A program made the translations under genes and the position numbers. A stretch of 64,000 nt of DNA, from contig JAXRKN010000042.1 of assembly GCA_038502055.1 (NCBI GenBank), positions 1,612,001-1,676,000 of the forward strand. Reading direction: 5' to 3'. Numbering within the stretch: the first letter of the stretch is position 1; every line of letters starts with the position of its first letter. Origin of the DNA: Tanytarsus gracilentus (lineage: Eukaryota; Arthropoda; Insecta; Diptera; Chironomidae). The notes beneath the pieces are model-generated. The model did not search any database. It was not told the origin of the DNA and saw only the letters and a program-made list of their open reading frames with translations. Shown here in pieces: positions 12,801 to 27,800 of the stretch.

Positions 12801-15800
12801 AAAAAAGGAATAAAATTTTGTTAAGAAAAAAATCTCAAAGTCGTTTAAGCTCTTACCTCATCGCAACATGTGTAAAACTTTTCATTTCTAGTCAAAGAGT
12901 TAAAAAAATTAAACTTTTATTTGAAATAATTTTCCTACTCAAACTCACCTTACTGCAGGTACTTCAAGAATGTCCCACTCCACACTCATATAAAATTCCG
13001 ATAAATCAACGCCTACATCCACTATATTGCTGCCAAATTTCTCGTCCATATGTCTTAGATCGACCTTTTTATTATTGAGAAGAAAATTTTTCGAATTATT
13101 CACTTTGCAAAAATCAATTTCAAAATTGTGAGAGAAAATTGAAATTCATGAGCTTCTAATGATGATGATGGATTTTAATGGGTGATGAAATGGGATGAAA
13201 ATAATTTTCTATAGGGGGGTCATGAGAGAGGTGGCGTGATGGGAGTGTGAATAAATAATTGATTATTGCCTCGGAGGTAGTCGAGAGAGAGAGTGAAAAT
13301 AATCAAATTTAAATTGCTCATCACTTATTTATGCACGCAACGTGTCAATTATTTAACAAACTCCCAAACCACTCCGCCCTCCAGCTCAGCCCACATTAGC
13401 CTATGAAGTATGAGTAGAGAAATTCCAACAATGCAATGAAAGTGATATGATGAAGGTGAGAAAAGCGACAATCATGCAATATTAAATATTTATAGGCATA
13501 ACACACACTTAACAAGCCACATAACAAGTTACGGATGCTTCTTAAAATTGTCCTCAAGCAGCAATAAAGCACATTCACATTCAGATTTTCGGTGACTTAA
13601 AATTGTTATGGTTTTGTGGGACAATAATAAAATGTAGGAAGAGTTGTCATCGGGTGGTTTTGTTTAAAAGAATTGGACACTTGAAAATTAATATGATTTT
13701 ATTCGAAATAGCACAAAAATATATTTCAAATATAAAAAATGTTAAGTTCTATAATTTTAGCTTCTACCCCTTTCATTTTATTTCATGTGTAAGTAATAAG
13801 TGTCTTAGGTCCCATTAAGCATTTTCATTTCGATTAAAACACTTTTCTATTTGACTATGAATTTGTGGGTGTCATGAGCACTGATTTATTATACTTTTTT
13901 ATGTGCTTAGAGAACCCTTGAAAACACTAAGAGAAAAATTGCTTCTGACAAGCTGTAGAAAGTATTTGATGACAACCAGAGAAGAAATATAATAAATTTA
14001 TGAGATGTGAGTGTGCAAAAAATTATGACGAGAAAGAGTGAAAATTGGCAAAATTCTTCAAGCGAGAAAAACTTTAAATGGGTTGTAAGTGAAATACACT
14101 GAGAGAAAAAATATTTTAATGGACTTAAAAAATTTAAATTCCAAACAATTCGAAATTTTAAATTTTTCACTCAGTGTTTTATTCACAACAGCAATTATTA
14201 AGCCATTTTCAATAAATTTTAACGTGCAATTATTTTTAACATGTTCAGATTTAATTTCGTGTTTTTTGTTTAATGTCTGTTAAGGCATTTTTGGTCCAAT
14301 TGTGAGCAATTTAATTTAATTTTCATGGGGAGAAAATTTTACTGCATTGAATTTCGAGATATAGAGTTAAACGGGACAGCGAGAGAGATAAAGTGGGTGT
14401 GTATAAATGCATGGAATGTCATTGAATGTTCTTTTAGTTAGAGATAATTAATTTTTTTCGCTGGCGAGCAAAAAGAAGCAAAATAATATGGAACTTTCTT
14501 ATCCATTATAACAATTAGTCGAATCCTCTTCTTTATATCTTTCGTATCAATAAAGAAAATGGTTTTGAGTGGGCGAGAAAAGTGAAGGATACTGTAGAAT
14601 GACCATTGGTTATGACTGAAATAATTTTTTGATGCTAAGTTTTTTAAAATGATCAAAATCGAATGTTCATTCACAGTTCCTCCCAATTAGAAGCTTTCAT
14701 ATGAAAAACTTTTTAGTTAATTTTTTTAATCAATTTTCCACGCCATAGAAAAGCTTCTTTCATGACATTTTAATGACTTTTTTCTAGTTAAAAATTATAC
14801 AATATAAAATTTATACAGCTTTCATTAGTACAAAAAAATATTTTCATGTTTAAACAATGTTTTTTGAACAAATTCAAAAGTATCAAGCAGTAAAACCTTA
14901 ACAAACTTTTTTGAGATATTTTAGGGCTTTTTCATTAGACTAAAAGCTTTTAACAAACAGTTTTTTAATTTTTTTATTTATTTTTTTTCATCTTTTAATT
15001 TTTCAGTTTTTAATTTTTAATGATTTTTCTGCGAGAAAATAATAGCAAAAGGGGAGTTGAAACTAAAGTTGAGAAAGAACCATAAATTTAATAATTTAAT
15101 GAAAGTTGACAGGATGAATAAATGTGAATGAGAAGGAAAAGATAATGTTTAGCTTCCTGTACGAGTGAATTTGCTAAATTTTCATCTAAGTCGTGAGATA
15201 GGTTGAGAAATACCTCGAGAACGGATCACGTTGAAACTTCATGAAGTAGAAAACTTCCTTGTCAAACAATTTTTAGGTGTCGAAAGAGTAAAAATGAGAA
15301 AATCTTTACTTTCAATTCTACATAATGGTTTGTAATTTTCATGATTAGAATTAAAGGTCGACGGAGACAAAAATAGGTCAATGAGGGGAAATTTGTTCAA
15401 GGAGTGGACACTTGGAATTTTTTTACTTGCAAAATTTTTCTCGCAATCACATCTCTGAAATTTACTTTAATGTCTCTCAAACGTTTCTCAAAAAAAAGCT
15501 CATCAATTTAAAGTCAACAACCCCTCGACACGACACCAACTTTAATGTCTTCTTCTTCCCTCAATTTCAACAAAACATCTCTCGCTTTAATGAAAACGAG
15601 TCTGAAATGAAATTTATTGCACCATTGCCTGTAAATCAACGGCGATGAAGCTGAAATTGTGGAGGATGGAGAGAAAAATAATAAGGAGAGAAAATAAATA
15701 AAAAAGTTCTCTTAAGATACGAGGAGAAAAATAATAATAATGAGGTGGAAAATTTATGAGTGATAATTTCCTTTTTTAATTTCTTTTCATGTTTAACTTA

Positions 15801-18800
15801 TTTTTCATTTTATCTTTTTTCTTTTTTAGGTTTCATTCATTTTAGCTTTTTTATTTAATTTATTTTTTCGTTCCACAGTCATGCAACTGGCAATTCTGCA
15901 TCTAATAAAAAATTTCTTCTCTAATCGACCAGAAATTGTTTCACATCTCACAACCATCTATAATGTTCGTATGTCATGCAATTTTTTTATATGGACGGCA
16001 TGGATATTTTCTAGATGTCTTTGAGAAAATTTTAACGGTCATTTGTTTGAAAAAAAATCGTTATAATTTTCTTAAAGATGAAAATCATCTTTCATTGAAA
16101 AGAAAAAACTTTTTTTTCGTGTTGTTGAGCAGTGATATGGAAATGGCGACAAATCAAATTTCGTCTATGATCAAATTACTTACTCTGATAAATCAAATTA
16201 CTAAGAAAAGGAAAATCAAAAAATATTTTTCTTCCGGTTTCGGTAAATTGGGACATTTTTGGATATAAAACAAATTATTTACTTAACAAACAGAAACTGG
16301 CTTATTCTTGCGGGTGGGAAAAAAAGTCTTAAAAGGGAAAATGTTAATGATACTTTAAAAGGAAAGACCCAAAGATAATTTTGTGATGAAAACATTTTTA
16401 CGACTGACGCTCAGCTGTTACTTTATGGTAAAATTTCAACTTCCTTGAAAACTTTTTTTTGTCACAATTCTTAACAAAAAGGCATAAAATAACTCATGAA
16501 AAGATTTTCATAATTTTTTTGTCACATTTCTTCAGCCATAAATTATTTAAATTGTACCTACTTCAATATCATTCATCTTATCTTGACCACAATTTAACTT
16601 CCATTCAACTTATAGCAAATGCAATCATATAAAAAAGTCCTGAACAAACAGAAATCGTCTTTTCACGCCAGAGGCAAAAGAGATGAGATTTTTTTTGTTC
16701 GGCTGCATGAATTGAACAAATTTATTTTCCTCCGTGGTGTTTCTTTATTAATGTCTGACATATTGTTATGATTGATATTTGAAAAATTTAGTGAACGAGA
16801 TTGAAATTTTAAACTTTTTGAACTTTGAATTTTTAAAATATATTTATCGGTTAAAATTTAGTCAAATTTTAACTCATTTAACTTTAAACACTCATAAATT
16901 TTATTTAAATATTCCCTGGTAGAACAATGATTTCAAATTGAGCTCAAACATTGAACTATTTAATTAAAGAAGTAATTTCAGCACCCTTAAACGCGAAAAT
17001 CTCATTTGCAAGCTTTAAAGTCAGAACATCATTTCAACATGAGCTTTTTTGCTTTCCTTCAATCATTCTTCATCCTTCACACTCACTCACAAAAACAAAA
17101 TCTGTGAAGCTGTATACATTCCATAATAAATTAGATTTTTTCCTCCTTCAGAAGTACCCAAGAAACAACATTTACCAGATGTGTTTGCATTATTTCTCGC
17201 ATCAGTTTAGACTTATTCGATTTGATGTATGAAAAAACAGCAAGTGACATATTCAGTCGCTGGAGGTATATTAAAAGAACCGCGAGGGGAAGTGCTCATG
17301 TGTGCGAGTTTATTTAAGCCTTTATAGAAGAAGAAAGCGAACGCGAGACATTAAGTAAATAGAGAATTACTCAAGGGAGGCGATGTGAAAGGAATGAAAT
17401 ACAACAATGGAAAAGTGTAAGTGAGGCTGCATGGATGAAAATCCATTACACTTAATGTTCAGCACAGGGTTCGAGGAAATATGATTCAAAAGCTATCCTT
17501 AAAGGTTTTTTGTTTTATGTGGTCGCTAATGGCTTTGGGCATATTTTATGGGATTAAGTTTCATGACTAAGCAATTTAGGGACATTTTAGTCAATTTTGT
17601 GTCCCTACCTTGTCTCTCATTCTTTTTTCATCTACAGCAAAAGCTTTTCAATTTATGAGAAAATTATTATCGTTGTTATGATGATGATGATGAAAAATGT
17701 GAGGCTAGAAAATAACTGACAGAGAATAATGAAGGAAAAGCATAAGAAAAATTTCGAGATAACAAAAGAAGAATTAATGAACATCAGTTTAATAGAATTT
17801 CAAAGAAAAATTAATTAAATGAAGAAATGGAAAAGATTAAAAGGAAAAATTGAATTGTGACAACTTTTCTGCACTTAATGATGAAACGTAATATAAAAAT
17901 GTTTTGGGACATTGAAAAAATCTAAGTTAGGTTTTAATTTTTTTTGTGAAATCAATAAAGAAAATTGAATTTTTCCTGCAGTTTAAAATTCTTAATCGAC
18001 ATCAAACGATCTTAAAAAATTAAATCAAGTCAAAAAACTCTCAACCCTCGAAAAAATTGAACATTGTGGTGAAAAGTTGTCAGAGCGGAACGTGATGAAA
18101 AAACGAGCGAAAGGATGACGAAAATTAATGAGAAGAAAAAAATAAGAAAAAGGAAAATTAAAAGCTTCCTGATATTTTCGACTGATTTGAGCTCTTTTAA
18201 GGTTTTACTGCTTTTTTATTTTATTATTTATCATTTTTTATTTCATTAGTTTTTTATTTTCATCATTTTATGTGTTTTTATTTTAATTTATTTGTTTTTA
18301 AAGTTTAATGAATTTCAATAATTTTTGAAAAACACCTTTGATATGTAAAGTCAACGCCTTCAAAAGCTCCACAAAAGTTTTTCAAATCGCTTCAAATTTA
18401 CGCTATGAAATTCCACTCAGTCGCAATTGCTGCCATTCAGAAAAATTACATCAAATAATTTTTCATCGAGAGCTTTTTTTGTATAAGCGGCACTTGAGAC
18501 ATAAAACAAAATGTCTTTTTAATGTTACGAAAATTATTCTTGATAAAAATGAGACACGACATGAAAAAATGACGAATAATGATGTCGTGCTTTGAATTCT
18601 TCTTAAATTTGAATGAACATTTTCAATTGTTGAAGAGCAGCTTACATCACTTAACTAATTTCCCAAACGGCTCACAACAGAGCGACTGAGATTGGGATTA
18701 TTAGAGAAGAAAGAGAGAGCAAAAAGAGTCAGAGGAGTGATGTTTTATTTAAAAATTCTAAAATTTGTTTCATCACTTCCTCACAAACCCTCTTCTCATC

Positions 18801-21800
18801 CAAACCTTTAACATTCAGAGGAATTTTTATGATAAAATTTTACTAGCTATAGAAAGAACTAAAAGAAGTATAGTGAAAGTGATAGCATACAATTCATTTA
18901 AGTTATTTTATACCTTTCCATCTCATACAAAATATCATCAATAACAAGAACGATCCCCACATGTCCATTTTCATCACAATTATTACGTCTACCATAAGTG
19001 GTCTCTAGAACATCTCTAATGGAAACCGAAAAATCGTGAGAAGGCTACCAAAATGTATATATAAAAAATTACATCAAATTACTTTAACAGTTTTTCTGCT
19101 TTTGTTTTCATTTTTATGTTTTTTCTTTCTTGCGATCGACAAAACATCACGAAAAATAAACATTTATTATGTAAAATGTGAGAAAGATAAATAACTTTTT
19201 CAAGGTTGCCATCCCTTGGGTTCTTTAACAACAAAAAGTAATTGAAGTTCCACAAAGTGTTTGAAAAATTGCCATACTTGAAAAGAACAAATAGGTTTAG
19301 AGGGGAAAAAGGTAAAAGTGACGATGATAAATGCAGTGCAGGTTAAAAATTGAAGAAAATCTTAAACGTTTCCTCAAAAAATATTTTACAGCTTGTAAAA
19401 AATAAATATACACCGAAATTAGTTTCGGAATGATAAAAGTAAGATGATTGGCGATGAATGGAAAATTTATGTAAATTTTTCTCCTTCAAGCGATTTTTCC
19501 CACAGTACGAAACATTTTGTTCCTAAATAAATTTACCGTAAGAATTGAAAACCAGCAAATATTTGTAGGGAATAAATTTTCATTCTTGATCCCAATTTAT
19601 TTTTCTATTCAACTTTCATAAAAGGCATTCTAATTGTCTCGAAAGACTTTTCAGCATCAGTGATTGATTTTTATTCATGAATGCATAGATATGTGGCAGA
19701 AAATAGTTGAGCACAATGCCCTCGGGTCTGAGAGTTGCTCACATCCGGTATCCCAAAATAATAATAATAAAAGTTTGAGGGTGAAAACTAAAAAGTTAAA
19801 TAAAACTTACGAAGGTAAATCTAATTTTAACAAAGTTTTATCTCTCATTGGAAATCATGTGAGTGAAACTTTGTGTGAGTAGGGAAATTTTGAATTTATG
19901 GATTTTAGGGGAAGGAAATCAACTGGAAGAAATTTACTAATTTATCAGGGTCCTAATTTATCCAATTAACAATTAATACCAATGACAGTGAAGTTGACTT
20001 GTAACGGTCAGATTTGAATTTAAATCTCAAAATTCCGTTACAAATCCAACATCAAAAAGATTCAATTTAGAACTAAAATTACTTTCTAATTTTATCACAA
20101 AATTTTACACTAATAAAATTTTAAAAAAATTAAGTTTTGAGTGAAGAAAGTCACAAAAAGTTTTTTCTTTTCAATGAATTATTCACGAACGACATGTTAC
20201 TCTAAAAACATCGACAAGCAAATTTCATTTCAGGTAGGATCTAAATAGTGTCAAAATGTATGTGTTTAAAGTAACATGCTTTTGTAGAAAAACCCACTTT
20301 GAAGCCATCGTATGTCCAGCTCCCAAGTTTTAGCACGCAAGTTTGAATATCGTATGGAAAAAACTGTTGAAATAGAAAATTTAACCGATGAGCAAAAGTT
20401 TTTTTTGACAACACTTTTAGTTTTACTAATTCTAATTTAATTGATTTGACTTTTAGTACCTCTACATCTATTGAGCAGCTTGATTTGTACACTTTTTTTT
20501 GGCAATTGTGAGCGAATGTTGAAAAATAAAGAGCAACAGTTGGACATTAGATTTTGAAAGATTGATTTTAATTATTGTTGCTTTAATTCATTTGGCTTGT
20601 GATTTTTAAAACCAGAAAATTGTTTCTGATTGAATATTTAAAACAGTTTGTGAGTTAACATTTAGAGTTTGAACCACCAAATGAATAAAAAAATTTCAAG
20701 GGTAAAAAACTTAGGACTAGGTTTTTAATTTTACCTCTAAAATATTTTTGAAATTTTCAACTTTTTATTATTTAAAAATTTAATAAAAGTTTTTTAACCC
20801 TTGAAATTTTTAAATTTTAGATTAAAGTTTTTCCATACCAGCCCTATAATTTTTTTGTTGAAGCAATCGAAATGTTAAAATGCAAAAGGAGGGAAAATTT
20901 AAATTATTTATAGTTTTTAAATTTTTAACGGCATTTTTAAGCTAAGGACAAGAAAGGTGATTTAGGCTTTAAATTGTAATTTTTTTTAAATTTTTGATAT
21001 TAAAATTCTTCCTTACATTTTAAACTCGAAGGTTTTATTTTTAAATATAGAAATTTTTGTCTTTTCAAAAGGGACGAAGTAACCCAAACGCAATTTATAG
21101 AAATTATCGTTTTATGCAATAAAAGAATCCCCTTCTCCTTTGTCCTACGCTTAAAAAGCTCATTGATATTAGAACGAAGTCGTACGGTGGCGTCCAGCTA
21201 ACGAGTCCATTGCTATACACGTTGGCTTTTGTTATAAGCGTTACTTCATAATTTCCATCGGCGCTGGAAGAATACAAAGAATTTTCTCTCTTATAGTCTT
21301 TTGTATGCAATTTTTATGGCGTTTTCCTTTTTACAATGTATAGAACAAAAAAAAGAGTTTTGCAGATTGTGTCGAACAAGCGGAAAGAAAGTTTTTCCTT
21401 CAGCTTCATTAATTCCCTTTCATGTGTCACTTCTTCTTATTCTCTACTTTTATGCTCGCATTCCTTTAATAAGGTTGTTAAAAGAGGAAAAACTTTCCTT
21501 CTACTCCGCAAGTTTGCCGAATGGGATGGAAATTTCTCTCTTCTATTTGAAGAGTTTTTACGACATGTTTTCCATCCCTTGGCCATCGAAAGAGGTTTTT
21601 GAGTGTTTCGCTCGTAAAGTTTTTTCATTCAAGTGAAATTCAGCACAAAATAAATAGATAGAAAAATTTGTACATGACAACACTAGTGAAAGAGTTGAAT
21701 TTAAAGTGCACTTCTCTCATTAAATTAGGACCATCAATCCACATCTTTTTGCTGGCATCATCTTCAATTATTTGCTGCTAGAAAAGAAGAAATTCTCATG

Positions 21801-24800
21801 ACAAGTTTTTCAACTTGAGTGTGGGAAAATCACAGAAGCGATGCCATAAATTTTGTACAATTTGCTCGTGTGCTTTATGTGGAAAGTCAATGCGAGTGGT
21901 CGAGGGATTATGAAGTTGTTCGTGATCATGGCTAGAGAGTTTAGTTAAGACGCTTTCGTGACATGAGTGTCAGTTTGGCTTACATGAGAAATTCATTTTC
22001 AAGAATTTTTTGATAATTTTTTTAAAGCTTAAATTTAATGATTTAAAAGGAAAAAAGCTCTTATGAAACTTTTCGACAACTCAACAATCCCTTGTCATCT
22101 CACAGTAAATGTTACATACACAACTTTTTACATTTCTTCTTTACATCATTCTCAAATGAATTTTCTATGTAAATTTTCTTTTATCTGCAAACAATAAAAA
22201 AAATTCTTATTCTTCTTTTGAAAAACTTTTTTACATCAATTTACATTGTCTTTGATTTAATTCTGCCCTCAAGTGTGCATTTCGGTTCCGGAAGTGAGTT
22301 TGGAACTACATTAAAAAATTATTTCACTCGTAAATCTTCTGATGGATTTATTTCGAGGCTATTAGACCCTTTAAAATTTCTCAACCTTTTCTTCTTTTCA
22401 AATTTGTATTCATGAGTGATTTTCTCGTAATAAAATTTCCATTTCATTGGCGGAAAAAATTGTTGGGAGAATTCCGGAAGGTTTTGAAATGAAATGTAAA
22501 TTTGGTATTTTTATATTTGAGGGCCAATAAACTTTATTTACACAAACAATGAGACGTAAAGAGGCTTTTTTCATTGTATTAAAATACAAAAAAGCGAAAT
22601 ACTTGAGTACTACCGCTTACCGGTAAAAATGGCCCGACGGAAGGAAGAAGAAAAGTCGACCCAACAACACAACGAAAGGAGAGGAGCGGGAAAAAATTTG
22701 CATCTTATAAGTCATTGTCAAGGCTCAGTTACTTTTAAAAAGTTTTTACTAAGAAAAGATTTCTTAAACAGTTTAAAATTTTCTCTTTTCTCCAAATCGT
22801 AAATTTTCACGTTTATAAAATTATTTATCAAGAATTCAAGAAGCAGAAAAATTCATCCCTGGAAGAAAAAATTCAAACTTTTGTTGTCAGAACTTAATTT
22901 CTTTAGGATGAGAAAATTCTCGTCAGACAAAAAATTTGCAACCGCGAAAATCCCACGATAAATTTGTCTTAAAAGCCAATTAAGTCGCTTCTCTTGTGCT
23001 GTTGAGCTTCTCACTTAACTTCCTTCAATTTTTCAAGCCAAAATTCCTCAACATAATATAAAATTTATAAGTTATTATATTTCCGAGTAAAAATTAGATC
23101 TAATTTGCATATTAAAGCTTTTTCTCGCTTTGTGGTTTCTCAAAATAAAAATATCTTTTTCACTGTTCATTAATTATTAGCATTACAATTGAGCGAGCGA
23201 GAGTAGAATTTATTTAGATTTATTTTAATGTAAATTTTGGGTTTTTTAAAAAGGATGGTCTAGTTCAAAGGGGTGGAAACTATTTTTTTTAACTTAAATT
23301 TTTAAATTAGAAATTGTTAAAATTTTCAGGAAATAAATTAAACACACAAAATTAATTAATTTTTTTTATAACCGTCCACCCCTAAAAAGTTTTTATCGCA
23401 CTCAATGCTATTCTACTTTGTATTTTTCATTTTTCATCAGAAACCAAAATTGCGAGATATAAAAATGGACCGAATGTAAATAAACATGTGAGTGTGCCGA
23501 AAACGAAGAAAAAATCTCTCAATACAATGGGTTAATGATGTGTAAATATGTGTTTGGGATGAAAATTCATGTTTACTGCTCACTAATTTATATTTTATCT
23601 GTCTGTATTGCTCTTATCTCAGCTTTATGAGCTGCTCTTATTGTTGATCCTTCCGCTATTGTGCTACATATGTACATAATAATTTTTTTCTTACATGTTA
23701 TTTCCATTTCTTTCTCATTGTGCACATACATAAAGGAAAATCATTTTTATTTTTATAAATCTAATGGTGATGATGATGAAAGTTAGGATGAATGAAATCG
23801 CAAGCTTTCATTTGACTAGAGGAATAAAGAAAAATTAGTGGGTTGGGATTTGAAACGGAAATAATAAGATGTGATGCGGAGGGTTGAATTCTAATAGAGA
23901 GAAGGAGAAAAAGCTTCAAGGCTTTTTAGGGTCATTAACATAGAAATTTTAGATGTCTTCCTTTTTAGGATCTACTGTGGAGGATCTATTTCTATTTTAA
24001 AATAAGGACTTTGTCTATGTTAATGATTGGGAGACATAATTTTCATCTTTCTGAACATAATCTCTTTTTGTTATAATTTTCTTTCTGTCAAATTCACTGA
24101 TTTGGTAAATTAAAGCACATAAAAAAACTTTTTCAATTATATTCAATGTCGAGCAGAATTACTTTGCAAAACCAAAATAATAACGCTGGATTATGCCTAA
24201 AAAATTAACACAATTAATTTTGAAAACGTGATTAATCATTCGAGCACAAACAGCTCAAATATTAATTAATTCCATTAATTTTCCATGAACACAAACATTT
24301 TAATTAGGAACAGCAATATGCTTTTGTGTGATGTCGAAGCAAAAAATAACATTGAAGGTGAAATTTGTATAATAATATGAGAGTTTCTTAGAAAACTTAA
24401 TTAAGAGTTCAAAAGAAGTCTAGTGGAAAATTACTTAGTTAATCAGCGATGAAAGTTCCATCATGAGAAAGTCCTCAGAGAATTAAGGATAAAGTTTGAT
24501 GGACTTAAAGGGTGGAAAATATGGTTAATTAGGATTTTCTCAAGGGAGGCGACAATTAGTAACTATTTAAATTCAAGATTAAAGACAAACTCTGATTTAG
24601 GTTAATTTAAGCTCAAGTTGAGATTTAATTTCAAATTAAAACCAAAACTGTTCCACCTCTCAAAAATCTACGTGAAGTTTAAATATTTTTCCAATTAAAA
24701 ATCGTTTCCTAAAAAAATTAATAAAGCCTTTTTTATACTAATTGAAAAACTTTCATAAACTAAAGCGGATGCGTAAAAACTACAACAAAAAAAGATATTT

Positions 24801-27800
24801 TACAACAATCAAAATAATCCTGCTCGACACATGTGTATTGTTGTAAAAAATAAATTCTCGAAATATACATTGTACACTAGGGGGATTATTTTTTTCGGCG
24901 AAAATTTATATATGAGGTAAATTTTGGTATATAGACGAATAAAATAATTTTTTTGTGGTAGACATAGAGTAAATAAACATATTCAGTATTGATTATATAT
25001 TCATATAGTTGATTATATATAGATAACTTGCTCTGCAACTGGTGAAACTATTTACAAAAGGAATGAAGGAAATAAGTGAAAAATTTAATGGCAAAAATTG
25101 AGAGAGTTTGAGCGAGGAAAAACTTTGAGTTTTTTGTTTAGGTTTATTTTTTTTGTGGATGAGCATTTTATTTAGATTTTAAGTTTTAGTTTTAATTTTT
25201 CTACCTCTAGTTCTACAACTACTTTTTTAGTGTTTTTCACTCTTTCAAACTTCTCAACTTAAGCTACCAATTTTTCATCTAGAAATGATGTTTTGCAAAA
25301 TTTGTGTGACCATGAAGACTTTAATTACTTTTTGCTAATTTAAATTCATGACTTTACTAATCTCGATGATCATGTCGAGAGCCCAAAAACAACCTTTTTC
25401 CAATGCTCTGATTTTTAATTATCCTAAAAACATTCAAAGCTCCTTAATCGTTCATGATCACACGAAAATTTTCTGTTTTTAAATCTCTCGTGCGAGCTTT
25501 ATGTCAAAGCTTCTGCCTAGCTCACCTTTAGCCCATCGTAAGTCCATGAGCCAAACTTAATTAAATGCGATGAAAATAGATTGAGATTGAATTATTATTT
25601 TCGCTTTTAGCTTTGATGGTTGATTAAAAGTTGAGGAAGAATAACATTTTGAGAGCTTTTAATGTTTTTAAGCTTTCGAAAGCGAAATTTTGATGTGGAA
25701 GAAATTTTCAATTCACAAAAGAATTTTATTATTCTAAATTATTCACAATCGAAGAAAAATTGTCAAAAGAATAATTGACAAAAGTTTCAAGAGTGTTGAA
25801 GACCTTTCAACTATGCTCAATTTCCTCAAAGTCTCAACTTCTTAACTTTGACTTCAAAGTCTTTTTAATACGCACCTTTAGCACGCACGTTTGAACATCA
25901 AATGGGAAAAACTTTTACGGAAATTTGATTTTTAAAGTTGAAGAAAAGAGGGAAAATTTGTTAGAATTTTTTGAGTGACAAAATTGAAGATTAAAGTTGA
26001 AAGAAATTCTTTTCAACTTACTTCAACGTCAATCTCACATGAACTCTCTAAAGTTTGATGAGGGAAAGTTTATTATTAATATGTTTTAATTTAATTATAA
26101 TGAAAAAAGTTCAAGATTTTTGGACATTGAAATTATTTTTGAAAAATAATGGAAATTTTTTAATTTCTGTTAGATTTTTGAAACATTTTTGTCAGTTGAA
26201 TTTTTATTATTTTATGTCCAAAAAATCTTCAACCTTATTTTAATTAATAAAATTTGGTGTCACGATGGAACGAAAAGTTTTTCTTGATTTTTATTAAATT
26301 TAATTTGGAAATTTTTTTTAACATTTTGTTTGCATGACATCCAAATTTTATTAATTATTGTAATAAGAGCATTGGGATTGGAATTTTCAAAAAATAAGGG
26401 GATAAAATATGAGGGGGAAAAGGAAATATTTTATGTCAATGGGTAAACGACTACATAATAGGCTTTAAATGCACATAACACTCCATACATTTGGAGATCA
26501 TTTTTCTTGTGCGCATTGCTAAAAACATACTAGAATAATTTGTTCTTAACCTCAATCTGAGCCCTAATTAAGATAATTAAGATTCACTTAATAACACGCA
26601 AGCTCCAATTAAAATGTAAAGACTACTTTTAATACGCTGAGAATTTATTTTGTTTATGTATTCTAGTTAAAACTTGTGTTTTAATTATAAAAATAATCAG
26701 TGTCTTAATTAGGAATGAAAACTTAATGTATGGAATAATATGATCTGTACATCATCAGCGTTAGACTGTCTGATTTACTCATGTTAGCTCCAGTCTGTTT
26801 TGTTTTGTTTTTTATTTTTTTATATTTTTTGTTTTTTTTTTGGGTTTTTTTGCGTCTTTATTTTTATTTTTAAATGTTAACATCAAGCACTGTTTATGGC
26901 TGAGCAACAATAGGAGGACAAGCTTTGTGATTGCGCATGTGTCTAGCGAGATGGTCTTTTCGACCAAACTTCTTATGGCAACGAGGGCACTCATGGCTAA
27001 ACTGCTGATGTGAGCGCACGTGCTGAAGTTTAATTGCGTTTGAGTCGAAAGTCTTCCAGCAAACACTGCGCACAAATTTTGCCCCCGAGCAACGAGCTGC
27101 GCATCCTTAGCATGTCGGCGTTCGTGCTTCTAGAAGTCAGGAAAAGCGCTCATGAGATCAATTGCGCGTCGATTGTAATGGCGATCTCATAGTCGCAAAT
27201 GACAAAAATACTCAAGGCGCTGGTAAATGTCCTTTAAACCATAGCACTTTTCAAAATGACCAGCCTTATTCACACCCTCTTGGTAGTCATCCTCGCCGAC
27301 AAGTTGATTGTATCTTTTATAAGTATCAAGCAATTCCTCATCGGTTGTAGGATGATCAAAGTTGGGTGCTTTCCAGCTGGCCAAATCTTTTTCATTTTTT
27401 TGCATGTTTTTTTCCATGTTTTCAGCTCGGCGTTTTGAATTAAAATGAGGTTACGCAAGCAAGAAATCGTGCCCTTTCAAATGCTCTTTGACAAACTCCA
27501 ACTCTGAGATATACGTGCACTTTGACATCGGACATCAGAAAAGATTTTCCTTCAGCCGAGTCAAGTACACGTAAGCATCTCCACCTGAGTTCCAAACACC
27601 GGTTTATTAAGATCTTTAAAAGAATTAACACAGTGCCCGTGGGCCTTGAGTAATCTTTTCATTTGAGCTTCGATTGTAATTGCGATCTCATAGTCGCAAA
27701 TGGCAAAAATACTCAAGGCCCTGGTAAATGTCCTTTAAACCATAGCACTCTTCAAAATGACCAGTCTTAGTTACACCCACTTTGTAGTCATCCTCGCCGA

